Notes: generated by a model not told the origin, from the sequence alone. A DNA stretch of 64,000 bases from Jejuia rubra (GCF_042684665.1 NZ_JBHULY010000011.1:110187-174186), one strand, 5' to 3'; counted from the first letter of the stretch, positions 54,355 to 63,883 are shown. Made by a program: numbers and translations.

Positions 54355-54798
54355 CTATTCCTTGATCATGGCCACGTGTGGTATCCCATCCTCGAGATAA
54401 ACTTCTCCCACAGCTTCAAAACCTACTTTATTGTAAAACCCTTTTAAATAACACTGTGCTGATAACCTAATAGTCTTTTCCTTAAAATTATGCTCTACCG
54501 CTTTAACTGCTGCGTACATTATATCATAACCATATTTAAAAGCTCTTTCCTTTTTGGATACCACTACCCTTCCTATACTGGCTTCTTCAAAATAATCTCC
54601 TGGCTTAAAAGCCCTGGCATAGCCCACTAATTCATCAGCTTTAAAACCTAAAATATGGATGGCATTTTGATCTTTTCCATCGATATCTTGATATACACAA
54701 TCCTGTTCAACCACAAAAACTTCACTTCTTAAACGCAAGATCGCGTACAATTCCTCTACAGTTAATTCTGAAAAGGCTTTTACTTTTATACTTAACAT
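54355..54798 (-). CDS. GNAT N-acetyltransferase, ElaA-like
   Basis: Protein of 147 residues. ElaA-type opening: AFSELTVEELYAILRLRSEV followed by FVVEQDCVYQDIDGKD. The acetyl-CoA region has EASIGRVVVSKKERAFKYGY, with a partial Q/RxxGxG/A-like turn. The end is YLKGFYNKVGFEAVGEVYLE. Substrates of ElaA proteins are unknown. It is cotranscribed in direction with the CDF and rpiB genes (12 and 3 bp gaps), an arrangement that suggests a small operon read from rpiB. Confidence 0.9.
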   Translation of the reverse strand: MLSIKVKAFSELTVEELYAILRLRSEVFVVEQDCVYQDIDGKDQNAIHILGFKADELVGYARAFKPGDYFEEASIGRVVVSKKERAFKYGYDIMYAAVKAVEHNFKEKTIRLSAQCYLKGFYNKVGFEAVGEVYLEDGIPHVAMIKE

Positions 54799-54810
54799 AG
54801 TTTCGTTTTG

Positions 54811-55731
54811 TTAATCCTGTACAATCACTTCCTTGGCATCATCCTTACCATATTCTGGTTGAATGTTAACATGGTTGATATCGTACTTTTTGAACACATG
54901 AGTTTCTATTTCATGTAAAATTTCATCGAATTTGGACAAGGTAATATTTTCATGAAAATCAATATGGGCCTCCAAGTGAATTTCCTCTTCGTTTAACTGC
55001 CAAACATGTACATGATGCACATTTTTTATGGATTCAAAAGCATTCAATTCGTCAACAATTTTCTGAACAGGGATGTCATCTGGCGTAAACAGCATCAACA
55101 CTTTGGTTGAATTCTTCAACAAATCAAATCCCATCCAAACTAAATACAAAGCTATGGCCAAGGTCAATAAACTATCTACCCAATATATCTGATAAAATAA
55201 CATTAAAATACCTCCAACCAATACGGCCACACTGGCCATCATATCCGTCAGTAAATGCAGATAGGCACTTTTCATATTCATGTTAGCATTAGCGTCTTTT
55301 TTCAACAACAGTACGCTAAAGCCATTTCCTAAAATAGCAACTATAGATAACCAAATGACTAGACTAGACTCTATTTCCTGCGGATTTTGAAAACGCTCAA
55401 TAGCTTCTACAATCAATAAAATAGCAACAATCATTAAAGTTGAAGCATTGATAAAGGCTGCTAAAATTTCAGCTCGCTTATACCCGAATGTCCTTTGTGC
55501 TGAGGCTTTCTTTTTGGTCAACCGGTTGGCTACATAACTAATAATCAGCGATAGTACATCACTAAAATTATGCAAGGCATCGCTCAACAGAGATAAACTT
55601 CCGGAAAGCAGGCCACCAATCACCTGTGCCACAGTAATGGCAATATTTAATAGAATGGATATAAGAAGATTGCGACCCTTTAGATCGCCATGATGGTGAT
55701 GTGAGTGATTATGCCCATGAGCGTGTCCCAT
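54811..55731 (-). CDS. Cation diffusion facilitator family metal transporter
   Basis: Inner-membrane metal/proton antiporter of 306 residues, most likely for zinc or a related divalent ion. A His-rich N-terminus (GHAHGHNHSHHHHGD) is a likely metal buffer. Six membrane segments lie at about 20-200. Metal-site residues are in TM2 (LLSDALHNFSDVLSL) and TM5 (SAYLHLLTDMMASV, HxxxD). The C-terminal cytosolic domain (about 210-300) has HVHVWQLNEEEIHLEAHIDF. It lies 3 bp after rpiB and 12 bp before the GNAT gene. Confidence 0.95.
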   Translation of the reverse strand: MGHAHGHNHSHHHHGDLKGRNLLISILLNIAITVAQVIGGLLSGSLSLLSDALHNFSDVLSLIISYVANRLTKKKASAQRTFGYKRAEILAAFINASTLMIVAILLIVEAIERFQNPQEIESSLVIWLSIVAILGNGFSVLLLKKDANANMNMKSAYLHLLTDMMASVAVLVGGILMLFYQIYWVDSLLTLAIALYLVWMGFDLLKNSTKVLMLFTPDDIPVQKIVDELNAFESIKNVHHVHVWQLNEEEIHLEAHIDFHENITLSKFDEILHEIETHVFKKYDINHVNIQPEYGKDDAKEVIVQD

Positions 55732-55734
55732 GAT

Positions 55735-56169
55735 TTAACAGGACAAGGGAATTTTATCAATGCGGTTTTGGTGCCTTCCACCTTCAAAATCGGTATTCAA
55801 AAACGTGTCAACCATTTGAATCGCCTGAGGAATAGCTGTAAAACGCGCAGGAATACACAATACATTGGCATTGTTATGTTGACGGATAAGGCTAACTATC
55901 TCTTTTGTCCAACACAATCCAGCTCTAATGTCCTGGTATTTATTGGCCGTCATTGCTACGCCATTCGCGCTACCACAAATCAAAATACCAAAATCAGCTG
56001 ACTTATCTACAATAGTTTTGGCTACAGGATGTACAAAATCCGGATAATCCACACTGTCGTGTACATCTGTTCCATAATTATTAACGGTATGACCTTTACT
56101 TTCTAAATAATCCTTAATAGCAAATTTATAATCCGTACCTGCGTGGTCGTTCCCAATAGATATAGTCAT
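55735..56169 (-). CDS. rpiB: Ribose-5-phosphate isomerase B
   Basis: Interconverts ribose-5-phosphate and ribulose-5-phosphate in the pentose phosphate pathway. The 144 residues show IGNDHAGTDYKFAIKDYLES at the N-terminus, then the active-site loop LICGSANGVAMTANKYQDIR, where the Cys is the catalytic base, and RHQNRIDKI at the end. First gene of a tight rpiB-CDF-GNAT cluster, with a palindromic repeat directly upstream. Confidence 0.95.
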   Translation of the reverse strand: MTISIGNDHAGTDYKFAIKDYLESKGHTVNNYGTDVHDSVDYPDFVHPVAKTIVDKSADFGILICGSANGVAMTANKYQDIRAGLCWTKEIVSLIRQHNNANVLCIPARFTAIPQAIQMVDTFLNTDFEGGRHQNRIDKIPLSC

Positions 56170-56186
56170 AATTTCGAGGTTTTGAG

Positions 56187-56222
56187 TGTCCCCTCTAAAA
56201 AGAGGAGAGTAAGGGGTGTGTT
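56187..56222. repeat. Palindromic repeat (TGTCCCCT / AGGGG type) upstream of rpiB
   Basis: TGTCCCCTCT-AAAA-AGAGG, then TAAGGGGTGTG: nested CCCCTCT/AGAGG and CCCCT/AGGGG arms. Both this copy and the one at 29559-29650 follow the sequence TTTGAGTGT. Confidence 0.6.
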
Positions 56223-56788
56223 AAAATCAATTATCATTATATCCCACAAAGTTACGAAACCAAATCCTGTTAACTAGCCTTTTGATGACTTGTTAATATC
56301 TAGTAATGATTTTTTATAAAAATGATTTGGATTTGAGGGGATTTTTTCAAATTGGTAACCTTTAGATAACATCCAAAATAGTTAATGTAAATTTTTGGTT
56401 AAGTTATCAGCACCACAATCTATACTTTTCAGATTTGTTAATTACAATACTTATTAAAAATATATTGTCAATAGCAGTTTTAAACAATTGTTGATAGAAA
56501 AAGGAAAGCTATTAAAATTTAAGTATTTACCAATTTTTAAGCTGTTAATTTCCTATCAACAACATTCAATAAAAAACAATTCAAAATAAAGCTTAAAAAA
56601 GTTATGCCACATATTAACACACTATAATCATCACCATTTATTTTTTTAAATTTTAAAAAGAAAATATAATAATTGTAATATATGTGAATAAGTTATCCTT
56701 TTATCGAAATCTAATTGTTTTGAAAGTAAATTTATTTAGGTTTATCAAGTTATTATTACTATTGTAGTACCTAATATCAAGCACTTTT
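56223..56788. other. AT-rich gap between rpiB and the FG-GAP-like gene
   Basis: About 565 bp, very AT-rich, no open frame of note. GTTAAT or its complement recurs (56292, 56381, 56437, 56544 and inverted at 56613) and TTATC-type boxes are frequent (GTTATCAGC at 56404, GTTATCC at 56692, CTATCAACA at 56552, TGTTGATAG at 56489). The last two differ from a TTATCCACA DnaA box by two bases each. It may hold the promoter of the downstream gene, or be a regulatory or replication region. I see no definite feature. Confidence 0.35.
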
Positions 56789-59401
56789 ATGAAAAATTTA
56801 CTCTTTGCACTCTTAGTTCCCTTTATCAGTTTTGGACAAACTCAAATAGGTCAAGATATTGAAGGTATAAATGGTAATGATGTCAATTATTTTGGTGAGA
56901 GCGTTAGTATATCTTCTGATGGAACAATTATGGCTGCTGGAGCTCCAAGTAATGATGGAATAAATGGAACAAACTCAGGTCATACTCGTATTTATGAAAA
57001 CATAAATGGTATTTGGACACAAATAGGGAATGATATAGATGGAGAGGCAGAAGGAGATTTGTCAGGAACAAGTGTTAGTTTATCATATGATGGTAGTATT
57101 TTGGCTGTTGGTGCACCTGGAAATGATGGAATAAATGGAGAAAACTCAGGTCATGTTCGGGTATATCAAAATATGAGCGGTACTTGGACACAAATAGGGA
57201 ATGATATAGATGGAGAGGCAGAAGGAGATTTGTCAGGAACAAGTGTAAGTTTATCTTCAGATGGTAGTATAGTTGCTATTGGTGCATATAATAATAGTGG
57301 TAGTCTTAATGGTTCAGGCCATGTTCGGGTATATCAAAATATGGGTGGAACCTGGACTCAAATAGGAAATGATATAGATGGAGATGGTGGTTGGTTTGGA
57401 TATAGTTTAAGTTTATCAGATGATGGAAACACATTAATAGTTGGTGCTTTTCGTTATTCGGGGCCTAATGGTAATCAATCTGGTCTTGCACGTATTTATC
57501 AAAATATAAATGGTATTTGGACTCAAATAGGTAATGATATAAACGGTGACGCAACAAGAGATCAGTTAGGTCATAGTGTAGATTTATCTTCAGATGGTAC
57601 CATTGCTGCCATAGGCGCTAGACAAAGTAACGGTTCTATATTATCTTCAGGAGATGTTAGAGTTTATCAAAATATCGGAAATGTATGGACTCAATTAGGA
57701 AGCACTATTGATGCGGAATTAGGAGATGATATTTTTGGATATAGCTTAAGTTTATCTTCAGATGGTTATACTTTAGCAGTTGGTGCACCACTAAGTGATA
57801 CGACAAACTACAGATCTGGTCTTGTTCGAGTTTATAAATATAATGGTTTTACTTGGAATAGTGTTGGTTCAGATGTTAGGGGAGAAGGAAAATTAGATTT
57901 TTGTGGTGAAAGTGTAAGTTTATCTTCAGATGGAAATACCCTAGTAATTGGTGCTTCAAGAAACTCTGGTAATGGATATTACGCAGGTCATGTTCGGGTA
58001 TATCAAAATATGGGTGGAACCTGGACTCAAATAGGAAATGATATTGATGGAGATTTAGGTGTTTCTCGAGATGCTTTAGGGGAAAGTGTTAGTGTTTCTT
58101 CAGATGGAACTACTATAGCTATTGGCGCTCCTAGATACGATTCTGCAAAAGGTAGCGTACGTGTATATGAAAATAAAAATGGTGTTTGGACTCAAAAAGG
58201 TTTAGATATAATCGGGGAAGCTAATCATGATTTATCAGGATCAGTTGTAAGTTTGTCCTCAAATGGAAACATTGTTGCTATAGGTGCTCCAAGACATGAT
58301 GGAATTAACGGATTTAATTCTGGTTATGTTCGGGTTTTTAAATTTAATAATGGTAATTGGATACAAATAGGGACCGATATATTTGGACCATCAATTATTA
58401 CCAATTTTGGAGAAAGTATAAGTTTATCATCAGATGGAAATATACTAGCCATTGACAACTTAATTGTATATCAAAATATTGGAGGAAATTGGGTTAAATT
58501 AACCGAGGATATAGATGAGCAATCTGCTATAGGTTCGGAAATTGTTAGTTTATCTTCAAACGGAAAAGTTATAGCTTTAGGGGTGCCTTCCGATCCTAAT
58601 ATAGTAGGTGGACGTGTTTATATTTTTGAAAATATAAATGGAATATGGACTCAAAAAGGTAATGATATTTTAGGTGAAGCAGAGTTTGATAGATTTGGAT
58701 CTAGTTTAAGTTTATCTTCAAATGGTAATATTATAGCAATTGGAGCTCCTTTTAATGATGGTGAAAACGGTTCGGATTCAGGTCATGTTCGAGTATATGA
58801 ATATTTGAATGGAACATGGACTCAAATAGGAGATGATATAGATGGAGAAGCGAGTAATGATTATTTTGGAGAAAGAGGTATAAGTTTATCTTCTAGTGGT
58901 GAAGTGCTTGCTATAGGATCAAGTCGTAATGAGGGTGCAAATGATTCATTTTCTGGTTATGTGCGTATTTATAAAAATATAAATGGTGTTTGGAATCAAA
59001 TTGGAAACACTATTGACGGTGAAGCAGCTGGTGATCAATTTGGACGAAGTGTAAGTCTATCTTCAGATGGAAGTATTGTAGCAATAGGAGCTCCCTTTAA
59101 TGACGGCAATGCAATAGATTCCGGTCATGTTCGTGTATATGATTTAAGCGCTGTTTTATCCACTCAAAGTTTCGAAAAAGATTATTTTTCATACTATCCA
59201 AATCCAGCAAAAGATATTTTGAATATCCAGTTAAACAAAGGCTTAGAACTAAAACAAGTTAACATCTATAATCTACAAAGTCAATATTTATATTCAGTAA
59301 AAACATCAAAGATAGACTTAAGTAAATTATCAAGTGGGATGTATTTTATTGAGGTAGAAACCAATCAAGGTAAATCTGCTAAAAAAATAATTATAGAATA
59401 G
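56789..59401 (+). CDS. Secreted FG-GAP-like repeat protein with T9SS type A domain
   Basis: Secreted protein of 870 residues. The signal peptide is about 1-16 (LLFALLVPFISFGQ). About 13 repeats of about 57 residues follow, each built as FGxSVSLSSDGSIVAIGAP, NDG-x-SGHVRVYQN and GTWTQIGNDIDGEA. These are blades of an integrin-alpha/FG-GAP-like beta propeller; with 13 units there may be two propellers. The C-terminal 85 residues contain FSYYPNPAKDILNIQL and end GKSAKKIIIE, a type A T9SS signal. Two neighbouring repeats are identical over about 60 nt, so they duplicated recently. The gene is more AT-rich than its neighbours. It sits alone between rpiB and rnr. Ligand unknown. Confidence 0.88.
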   Translation: MKNLLFALLVPFISFGQTQIGQDIEGINGNDVNYFGESVSISSDGTIMAAGAPSNDGINGTNSGHTRIYENINGIWTQIGNDIDGEAEGDLSGTSVSLSYDGSILAVGAPGNDGINGENSGHVRVYQNMSGTWTQIGNDIDGEAEGDLSGTSVSLSSDGSIVAIGAYNNSGSLNGSGHVRVYQNMGGTWTQIGNDIDGDGGWFGYSLSLSDDGNTLIVGAFRYSGPNGNQSGLARIYQNINGIWTQIGNDINGDATRDQLGHSVDLSSDGTIAAIGARQSNGSILSSGDVRVYQNIGNVWTQLGSTIDAELGDDIFGYSLSLSSDGYTLAVGAPLSDTTNYRSGLVRVYKYNGFTWNSVGSDVRGEGKLDFCGESVSLSSDGNTLVIGASRNSGNGYYAGHVRVYQNMGGTWTQIGNDIDGDLGVSRDALGESVSVSSDGTTIAIGAPRYDSAKGSVRVYENKNGVWTQKGLDIIGEANHDLSGSVVSLSSNGNIVAIGAPRHDGINGFNSGYVRVFKFNNGNWIQIGTDIFGPSIITNFGESISLSSDGNILAIDNLIVYQNIGGNWVKLTEDIDEQSAIGSEIVSLSSNGKVIALGVPSDPNIVGGRVYIFENINGIWTQKGNDILGEAEFDRFGSSLSLSSNGNIIAIGAPFNDGENGSDSGHVRVYEYLNGTWTQIGDDIDGEASNDYFGERGISLSSSGEVLAIGSSRNEGANDSFSGYVRIYKNINGVWNQIGNTIDGEAAGDQFGRSVSLSSDGSIVAIGAPFNDGNAIDSGHVRVYDLSAVLSTQSFEKDYFSYYPNPAKDILNIQLNKGLELKQVNIYNLQSQYLYSVKTSKIDLSKLSSGMYFIEVETNQGKSAKKIIIE

Positions 59402-59545
59402 TTTAAATTACGATTACAAGCATTTAATATTAAAACCGTAGCTTTGTCTCAACTCAATTAATTCACTTCACCTAAAGAGAGTTGAGATAGAATGAATTCC
59501 TGCCTGACATTGATCCTCAGGAAATGACAATTGACAAAAAATTAA

Positions 59546-61810
59546 ATGGCAAAACGAAAAAAGAGAAAACGCTCCAAAAACAAAATACCGAACCTCACCA
59601 ATGCAATCCTAAGCATTTTAAAAAAAGATAGAAACCAATCCTTTAATTATAAGCAAATTGCTTCAAAACTTGGCGTTAACGACGCCAGCAGTCGCAATCA
59701 AATTATCAAAACCTTAGCTAAATTAGCAGGGCGCCAAGAGATTGAACAAGTAGATAGAGGTAAGTACAGAGCTATTGTTAACGCAGAATACCACACTGGT
59801 ATTTTGGATATTTCAGCACGAGGTTCGGGTTATGTGATTTCAGAAGATTTTGATGAAGACGTGTTTATAGCTTCTAACAACATCAACAAAGCTTTGGATG
59901 GTGACGAGGTAGAATTTTATGCTTATAAACGCCGTAAACGTGGTAAAATAGAGGGCGAAATCACAAATGTTATAAAAAGAGCTAAGTCTGAATACGTTGG
60001 AGTGATTCAAATCCAAAAAAACAGCAATTATGCCTTTGTGGTACCAGACAGCACCAAAATGTATAAAGATATTTTTGTGCCTATCAATAAGACCTTAAAG
60101 GCCGAGGATGGTGATAAAGTGCTGGTGACATTGGAGGACTGGCCTGAAAATGCAGATTCACCTTATGGAAAAGTGATGCAAGTTTTAGGAAAACCTGGGG
60201 AGCATAATACTGAAATCCATGCTATTTTAGCAGACTATGGTTTACCACATGAATTCCCACATGACGTTGAAGCATTTGCTAATGAACTGGATACTTCAAT
60301 CACGGAAACCGAAATCGCCAATCGCCGTGATATGCGCAAGGATTTGACTTTTACTATTGATCCAAAGGATGCCAAGGATTTTGATGACGCACTGTCGTTT
60401 AAGGTATTGGATAATGGGCTATATGAAATAGGTATTCATATTGCTGATGTTTCACATTACGTGAAAGAAGGTACCCTTTTGGACGATGAAGCATTTGAGC
60501 GCGCTACCTCCATTTATTTGGTGGATAGGGTAGTGCCTATGTTGCCAGAGGTATTATCGAACAATGCCTGTTCCTTGCGACCGCATGAGGAAAAATATAC
60601 CTTTTCGGCAGTATTTCAAATCAATGAAAATGCCGAGGTAAAACACCAATGGTTCGGCAGAACGGTAACTTATAGTGATGCACGATATGCTTACGAAGAA
60701 GCACAGGCTGTTATTGAGCAGAATGCAAAGGTCACTGAGGCTCTCGAAGTGACCAAGGACAATGTAGCTTCGAGAGCCTCAGCTACCAATATAATAACCC
60801 AAATCCCCGTCGATGTTTCCCTTACTGGCAAAGCCTACAACACCACTCCAGAATTAGCTCAAGCCATTCTCACTTTAGATAAACTGGCCAAAATTATGCG
60901 TAGAAAACGTATGAAAAACGGTGCTATTTCGTTTGACAAAGTTGAAGTAAAATTCAATCTGGATGAAAACAACAATCCGGAGGGCGTATTCTTTAAAACC
61001 AGCAAGGATGCCAATAAATTGATTGAAGAATTTATGCTATTGGCCAATAAAAAAGTAGCAGAATTTATAGGGAAACAATCCCCTAAAAAGACCTTCGTCT
61101 ATCGTGTGCATGACGAACCAGATGATGAAAAACTGGCATCGCTTCAAAATGTGGTGGGGCGCTTTGGCTATAAACTGAATTTTAAGGATAGAAAGTCCAC
61201 CACTGCCTCTTTGAATAATTTACTAAAGGAAGTAGTTGGCAAAAAGGAGCAAAATTTAGTGGATACCTTGGCGATACGCAGCATGAGTAAGGCCGAATAT
61301 ACCACGCACAACATTGGGCATTATGGACTGGCTTTTGATTATTACAGTCATTTTACCTCACCTATTCGCCGTTATCCGGATGTTATGGCGCATCGGTTAT
61401 TACAGCATTATTTAGATGGTGGTAAATCTGCCAACGAAGAGAGTTACGAAAAAAAATGCCAACATTCCAGCAATATGGAAATGCTGGCTACTAAAGCTGA
61501 ACGCGATTCCATTAAGTATATGCAGATTCGTTTTATGGAAGACCATAAGGACCAGGAATTTGTAGGTGTAATTTCAGGGGTAACTGATTGGGGTATTTAT
61601 GTAGAAATCATTTCCAATAAATGTGAAGGGATGGTTAGCGTTAGGGATATGACAGATGATCATTATGCGTTCGATCAAGACCATTACGCCATGGTGGGAC
61701 GTAGTACCAAAACCATGTATCAGTTAGGCGATGAAGTGGTAGTGAAAGTCAAAAATACCGATTTGGTCAAAAAGCATTTGGATTTTCATTTGATTGGGAA
61801 GGCACAATAG
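59546..61810 (+). CDS. rnr: Ribonuclease R, with repeat-derived insert
   Basis: Processive 3'-5' exoribonuclease of 754 residues. Order: a basic N-terminus (MAKRKKRKRSKNK) and winged-helix segment (about 10-75), two cold-shock domains (about 80-230), the RNB catalytic domain with FTIDPKDAKDFDDALSF (metal-binding Asp cluster near 268-280), and a C-terminal S1 domain (about 665-750, FVGVISGVTDWGIYVEI). Residues 395-414 (KVTEALEVTKDNVASRASAT) are encoded by a palindromic repeat, in a loop between AYEEAQAVIEQ and AQAILTLDKLAKIMRRKRMK that is variable in RNase R. The frame is kept on both sides. Confidence 0.96.
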   Translation: MAKRKKRKRSKNKIPNLTNAILSILKKDRNQSFNYKQIASKLGVNDASSRNQIIKTLAKLAGRQEIEQVDRGKYRAIVNAEYHTGILDISARGSGYVISEDFDEDVFIASNNINKALDGDEVEFYAYKRRKRGKIEGEITNVIKRAKSEYVGVIQIQKNSNYAFVVPDSTKMYKDIFVPINKTLKAEDGDKVLVTLEDWPENADSPYGKVMQVLGKPGEHNTEIHAILADYGLPHEFPHDVEAFANELDTSITETEIANRRDMRKDLTFTIDPKDAKDFDDALSFKVLDNGLYEIGIHIADVSHYVKEGTLLDDEAFERATSIYLVDRVVPMLPEVLSNNACSLRPHEEKYTFSAVFQINENAEVKHQWFGRTVTYSDARYAYEEAQAVIEQNAKVTEALEVTKDNVASRASATNIITQIPVDVSLTGKAYNTTPELAQAILTLDKLAKIMRRKRMKNGAISFDKVEVKFNLDENNNPEGVFFKTSKDANKLIEEFMLLANKKVAEFIGKQSPKKTFVYRVHDEPDDEKLASLQNVVGRFGYKLNFKDRKSTTASLNNLLKEVVGKKEQNLVDTLAIRSMSKAEYTTHNIGHYGLAFDYYSHFTSPIRRYPDVMAHRLLQHYLDGGKSANEESYEKKCQHSSNMEMLATKAERDSIKYMQIRFMEDHKDQEFVGVISGVTDWGIYVEIISNKCEGMVSVRDMTDDHYAFDQDHYAMVGRSTKTMYQLGDEVVVKVKNTDLVKKHLDFHLIGKAQ
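60730..60787. repeat. Palindromic repeat inserted in frame in rnr
   Basis: A 58-nt palindrome. GGTCACTGAGGCTCTCGAAG faces CTTCGAGAGCCTCAGCTACC, with GGTCACT/AGTGACC closing the left hairpin. It has the same core as the intergenic repeat at 36327-36382. It encodes residues 395-414 of RNase R. Confidence 0.8.
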
Positions 61811-61825
61811 AAGAAGTTTTCAAAA

Positions 61826-63481
61826 TCAACTTTTCAACTTCCCCTTCAAATACCCAAAAGCATCATCAATCTCTTCAAAAACATCGGCTTTTGGTACCAA
61901 ATCAGGAATAATATCTACGGCTTCTAGCATATCCATAGGTTGTTCTTTTAAGCCTACTAACAATACTTCAATACCTTCTTCACGCAAATCAAAAATGGTA
62001 TCTTCCAAAGCATACAAACCCGATTGGTCCATATAAGGCACGCGGTCCATTCTAAGAATCACTGCTTTTACTTCATTGGGTAGTCCTTTTATTTGATCTT
62101 TAAAATAAGAGGTAAATCCAAAAAATAAGGCACCGTACAAGTGTTTGATGATGACTTTATCTTTGTATTTTTCGTAAAATTCTATCTCGTCCTGCCAAGG
62201 TTTGTTGCCATCAATATCTGCAACGGCACCAACCTCTAATCCTTGTTCGCTAATATCACCGGATTTTTTCATAAACAACAAGCATGCTAGTGCCACGCCA
62301 ATGCCAACCGCTTGAATCAAACTACCGAAAGTAGTAATCAACAGCACTAAAACTAAGACGATAGCATCAGCTCTGGGTACTTTTAATAAGTGTTTCAACC
62401 CTTTAAAATCAACAATTTTAAAACCGATTGGAATGAGCAGACCCGCCAGTACACAAAGCGGAATATGGGCCGCCAATTGTCCTAAACCTAGCAATACAGC
62501 TAAAAGAAAGAGGCCATGCAAAATACCCGATAACCGTGTTCTTCCTCCCGCATTAATATTTACAACAGTGCCTTTGGTGGCCCCCGCACCCGGAATACCG
62601 CCGATGGCAGCCGCAAGCATGTTCCCAATGCCTTGCCCAATCAATTCGCGGTTACTGTTGTGTCTTGTTTTGGTCATATTATCAGCAATAACAGAGGTCA
62701 ATAAAGAATCAATACTTCCAAGAACAGCCAAAACAATAGCATACTCCAAAATTGTACTATATGCACTAGAATCAATATCTAAAACACCTCCCAATTGAAA
62801 GGATGGCAAACCAGAGGGGATTTCACCAATTAAAGGCACATCCATTTTGGTAAAATAAGCGATTAAAGTCGCAACAATCAAAGCCACCAAAGCGCTTGGT
62901 ATAGCTTTAGTAATTTTAGGAAATACGAAATAAATAAGAATGGTAATACCTCCTAACAGCAGTGCATAAAGATTGGCCTCTTGAAAAAGCCTAGGAAAAT
63001 CTTGAATTACCGCCAAAGTGGATTTTGCCGAACCCAGTCCAACAAAGGGAAAAAGCTGTAGAATAACAATAATTAGTCCCACGCCGCTCATAAAGCCCGA
63101 TACCACTGGGTAGGGGAAGTATTTCACATATCCGGCAATATTTAAAAACCCGAAAATCACTTGAAATAAGCCTCCCAATAAAAAGGCGGCTAGAATAATC
63201 CCCATTGCATTTTCAAGACTTCCTGTCATTTCAATAGCTGCCGCTACCAGTGTTGCTGAAACAACGGTCATCGGTCCGGTTGGCCCACTAGCTTGGGTTT
63301 CGGTACCGCCAAACATGGCGGCAAAAACACCAACGGCAATAGCGCCATATAAACCTGCAGTGGCACCCATGCCCGATTGTACACCAAAGGCAAGGGCTAA
63401 TGGCAACGCAACCACTCCAGCCACTAAACCTCCTGTAAAGTCGCCTTTTAAATTTTTAATGTTGTAGAATTTTGATAGCAT
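61826..63481 (-). CDS. SulP family inorganic anion transporter with STAS domain
   Basis: Inner-membrane transporter of 551 residues for sulfate, bicarbonate or a similar anion. It opens FTGGLVAGVVALPLALAFGV, the SulP start. About 10-14 membrane segments follow up to residue 400, including ASGPTGPMTVVSATLVAAAI and GIPGAGATKGTVVNINAGGR. The C-terminal STAS domain (about 440-545) has VILRMDRVPYMDQSGLYALE and LLVGLKEQPMDMLEAVDIIP. No carbonic anhydrase gene is beside it. It is convergent with rnr (15 bp gap). Confidence 0.94.
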   Translation of the reverse strand: MLSKFYNIKNLKGDFTGGLVAGVVALPLALAFGVQSGMGATAGLYGAIAVGVFAAMFGGTETQASGPTGPMTVVSATLVAAAIEMTGSLENAMGIILAAFLLGGLFQVIFGFLNIAGYVKYFPYPVVSGFMSGVGLIIVILQLFPFVGLGSAKSTLAVIQDFPRLFQEANLYALLLGGITILIYFVFPKITKAIPSALVALIVATLIAYFTKMDVPLIGEIPSGLPSFQLGGVLDIDSSAYSTILEYAIVLAVLGSIDSLLTSVIADNMTKTRHNSNRELIGQGIGNMLAAAIGGIPGAGATKGTVVNINAGGRTRLSGILHGLFLLAVLLGLGQLAAHIPLCVLAGLLIPIGFKIVDFKGLKHLLKVPRADAIVLVLVLLITTFGSLIQAVGIGVALACLLFMKKSGDISEQGLEVGAVADIDGNKPWQDEIEFYEKYKDKVIIKHLYGALFFGFTSYFKDQIKGLPNEVKAVILRMDRVPYMDQSGLYALEDTIFDLREEGIEVLLVGLKEQPMDMLEAVDIIPDLVPKADVFEEIDDAFGYLKGKLKS

Positions 63482-63775
63482 ATTTTATTTATAAGATTTA
63501 TTCATATGAACATCGCTTTATGTTTCATGACGTGTTCGTTTATGATTCCGTAGCGAGTGAATTCGATTAGAATACGGTCATAGGAATCAGTGAGATTTAA
63601 AGGTAAGGAATATTCTAAATTTTAAAAATACACAGCTATGGATTATACCCGTTGTTTAGCTTTCGTTATTTACACTTTTTATTTTTTAATAATTCTATAG
63701 GTTCTTGTGTAGCCTATCCCTTTTTGTAGCCTTCCCTAAAAACAGGACGGGTCATAATGTTTGCCAACGGTCTCG
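63482..63775. other. Gap after SulP, no gene seen
   Basis: About 290 bp upstream of the SulP start, AT-rich. It may contain the SulP promoter. I see no open frame or strong hairpin here. Confidence 0.4.
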
Positions 63776-63883
63776 TATAAGAATAGTAGCGGTGTTTTAT
63801 GTACTTACCATTCCGTTTGTTATTATTGTTTGATTTATATCTTTCACTTTCGTTTAAGCGACTTAACCGCTATTATTTTTATA
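63776..63883. repeat. Long palindromic repeat next to the IS element
   Basis: TATAAGAATAGTAGCGGT (63776-63793) is inverted as ACCGCTATTATTTTTATA (63866-63883) with a 72-nt interior. Upstream the left arm continues as GCCAACGGTCTCG, but the right arm loses pairing after TATAC, close to the probable IS end. This looks like a flavobacterial long palindrome cut by the IS. Confidence 0.6.

Noticed and set aside
56789..59150. Regularly spaced repeats that could suggest a CRISPR array or tandem DNA satellite
   Set aside because: The units are 171 nt long, in frame, degenerate at the DNA level and encode propeller blades.
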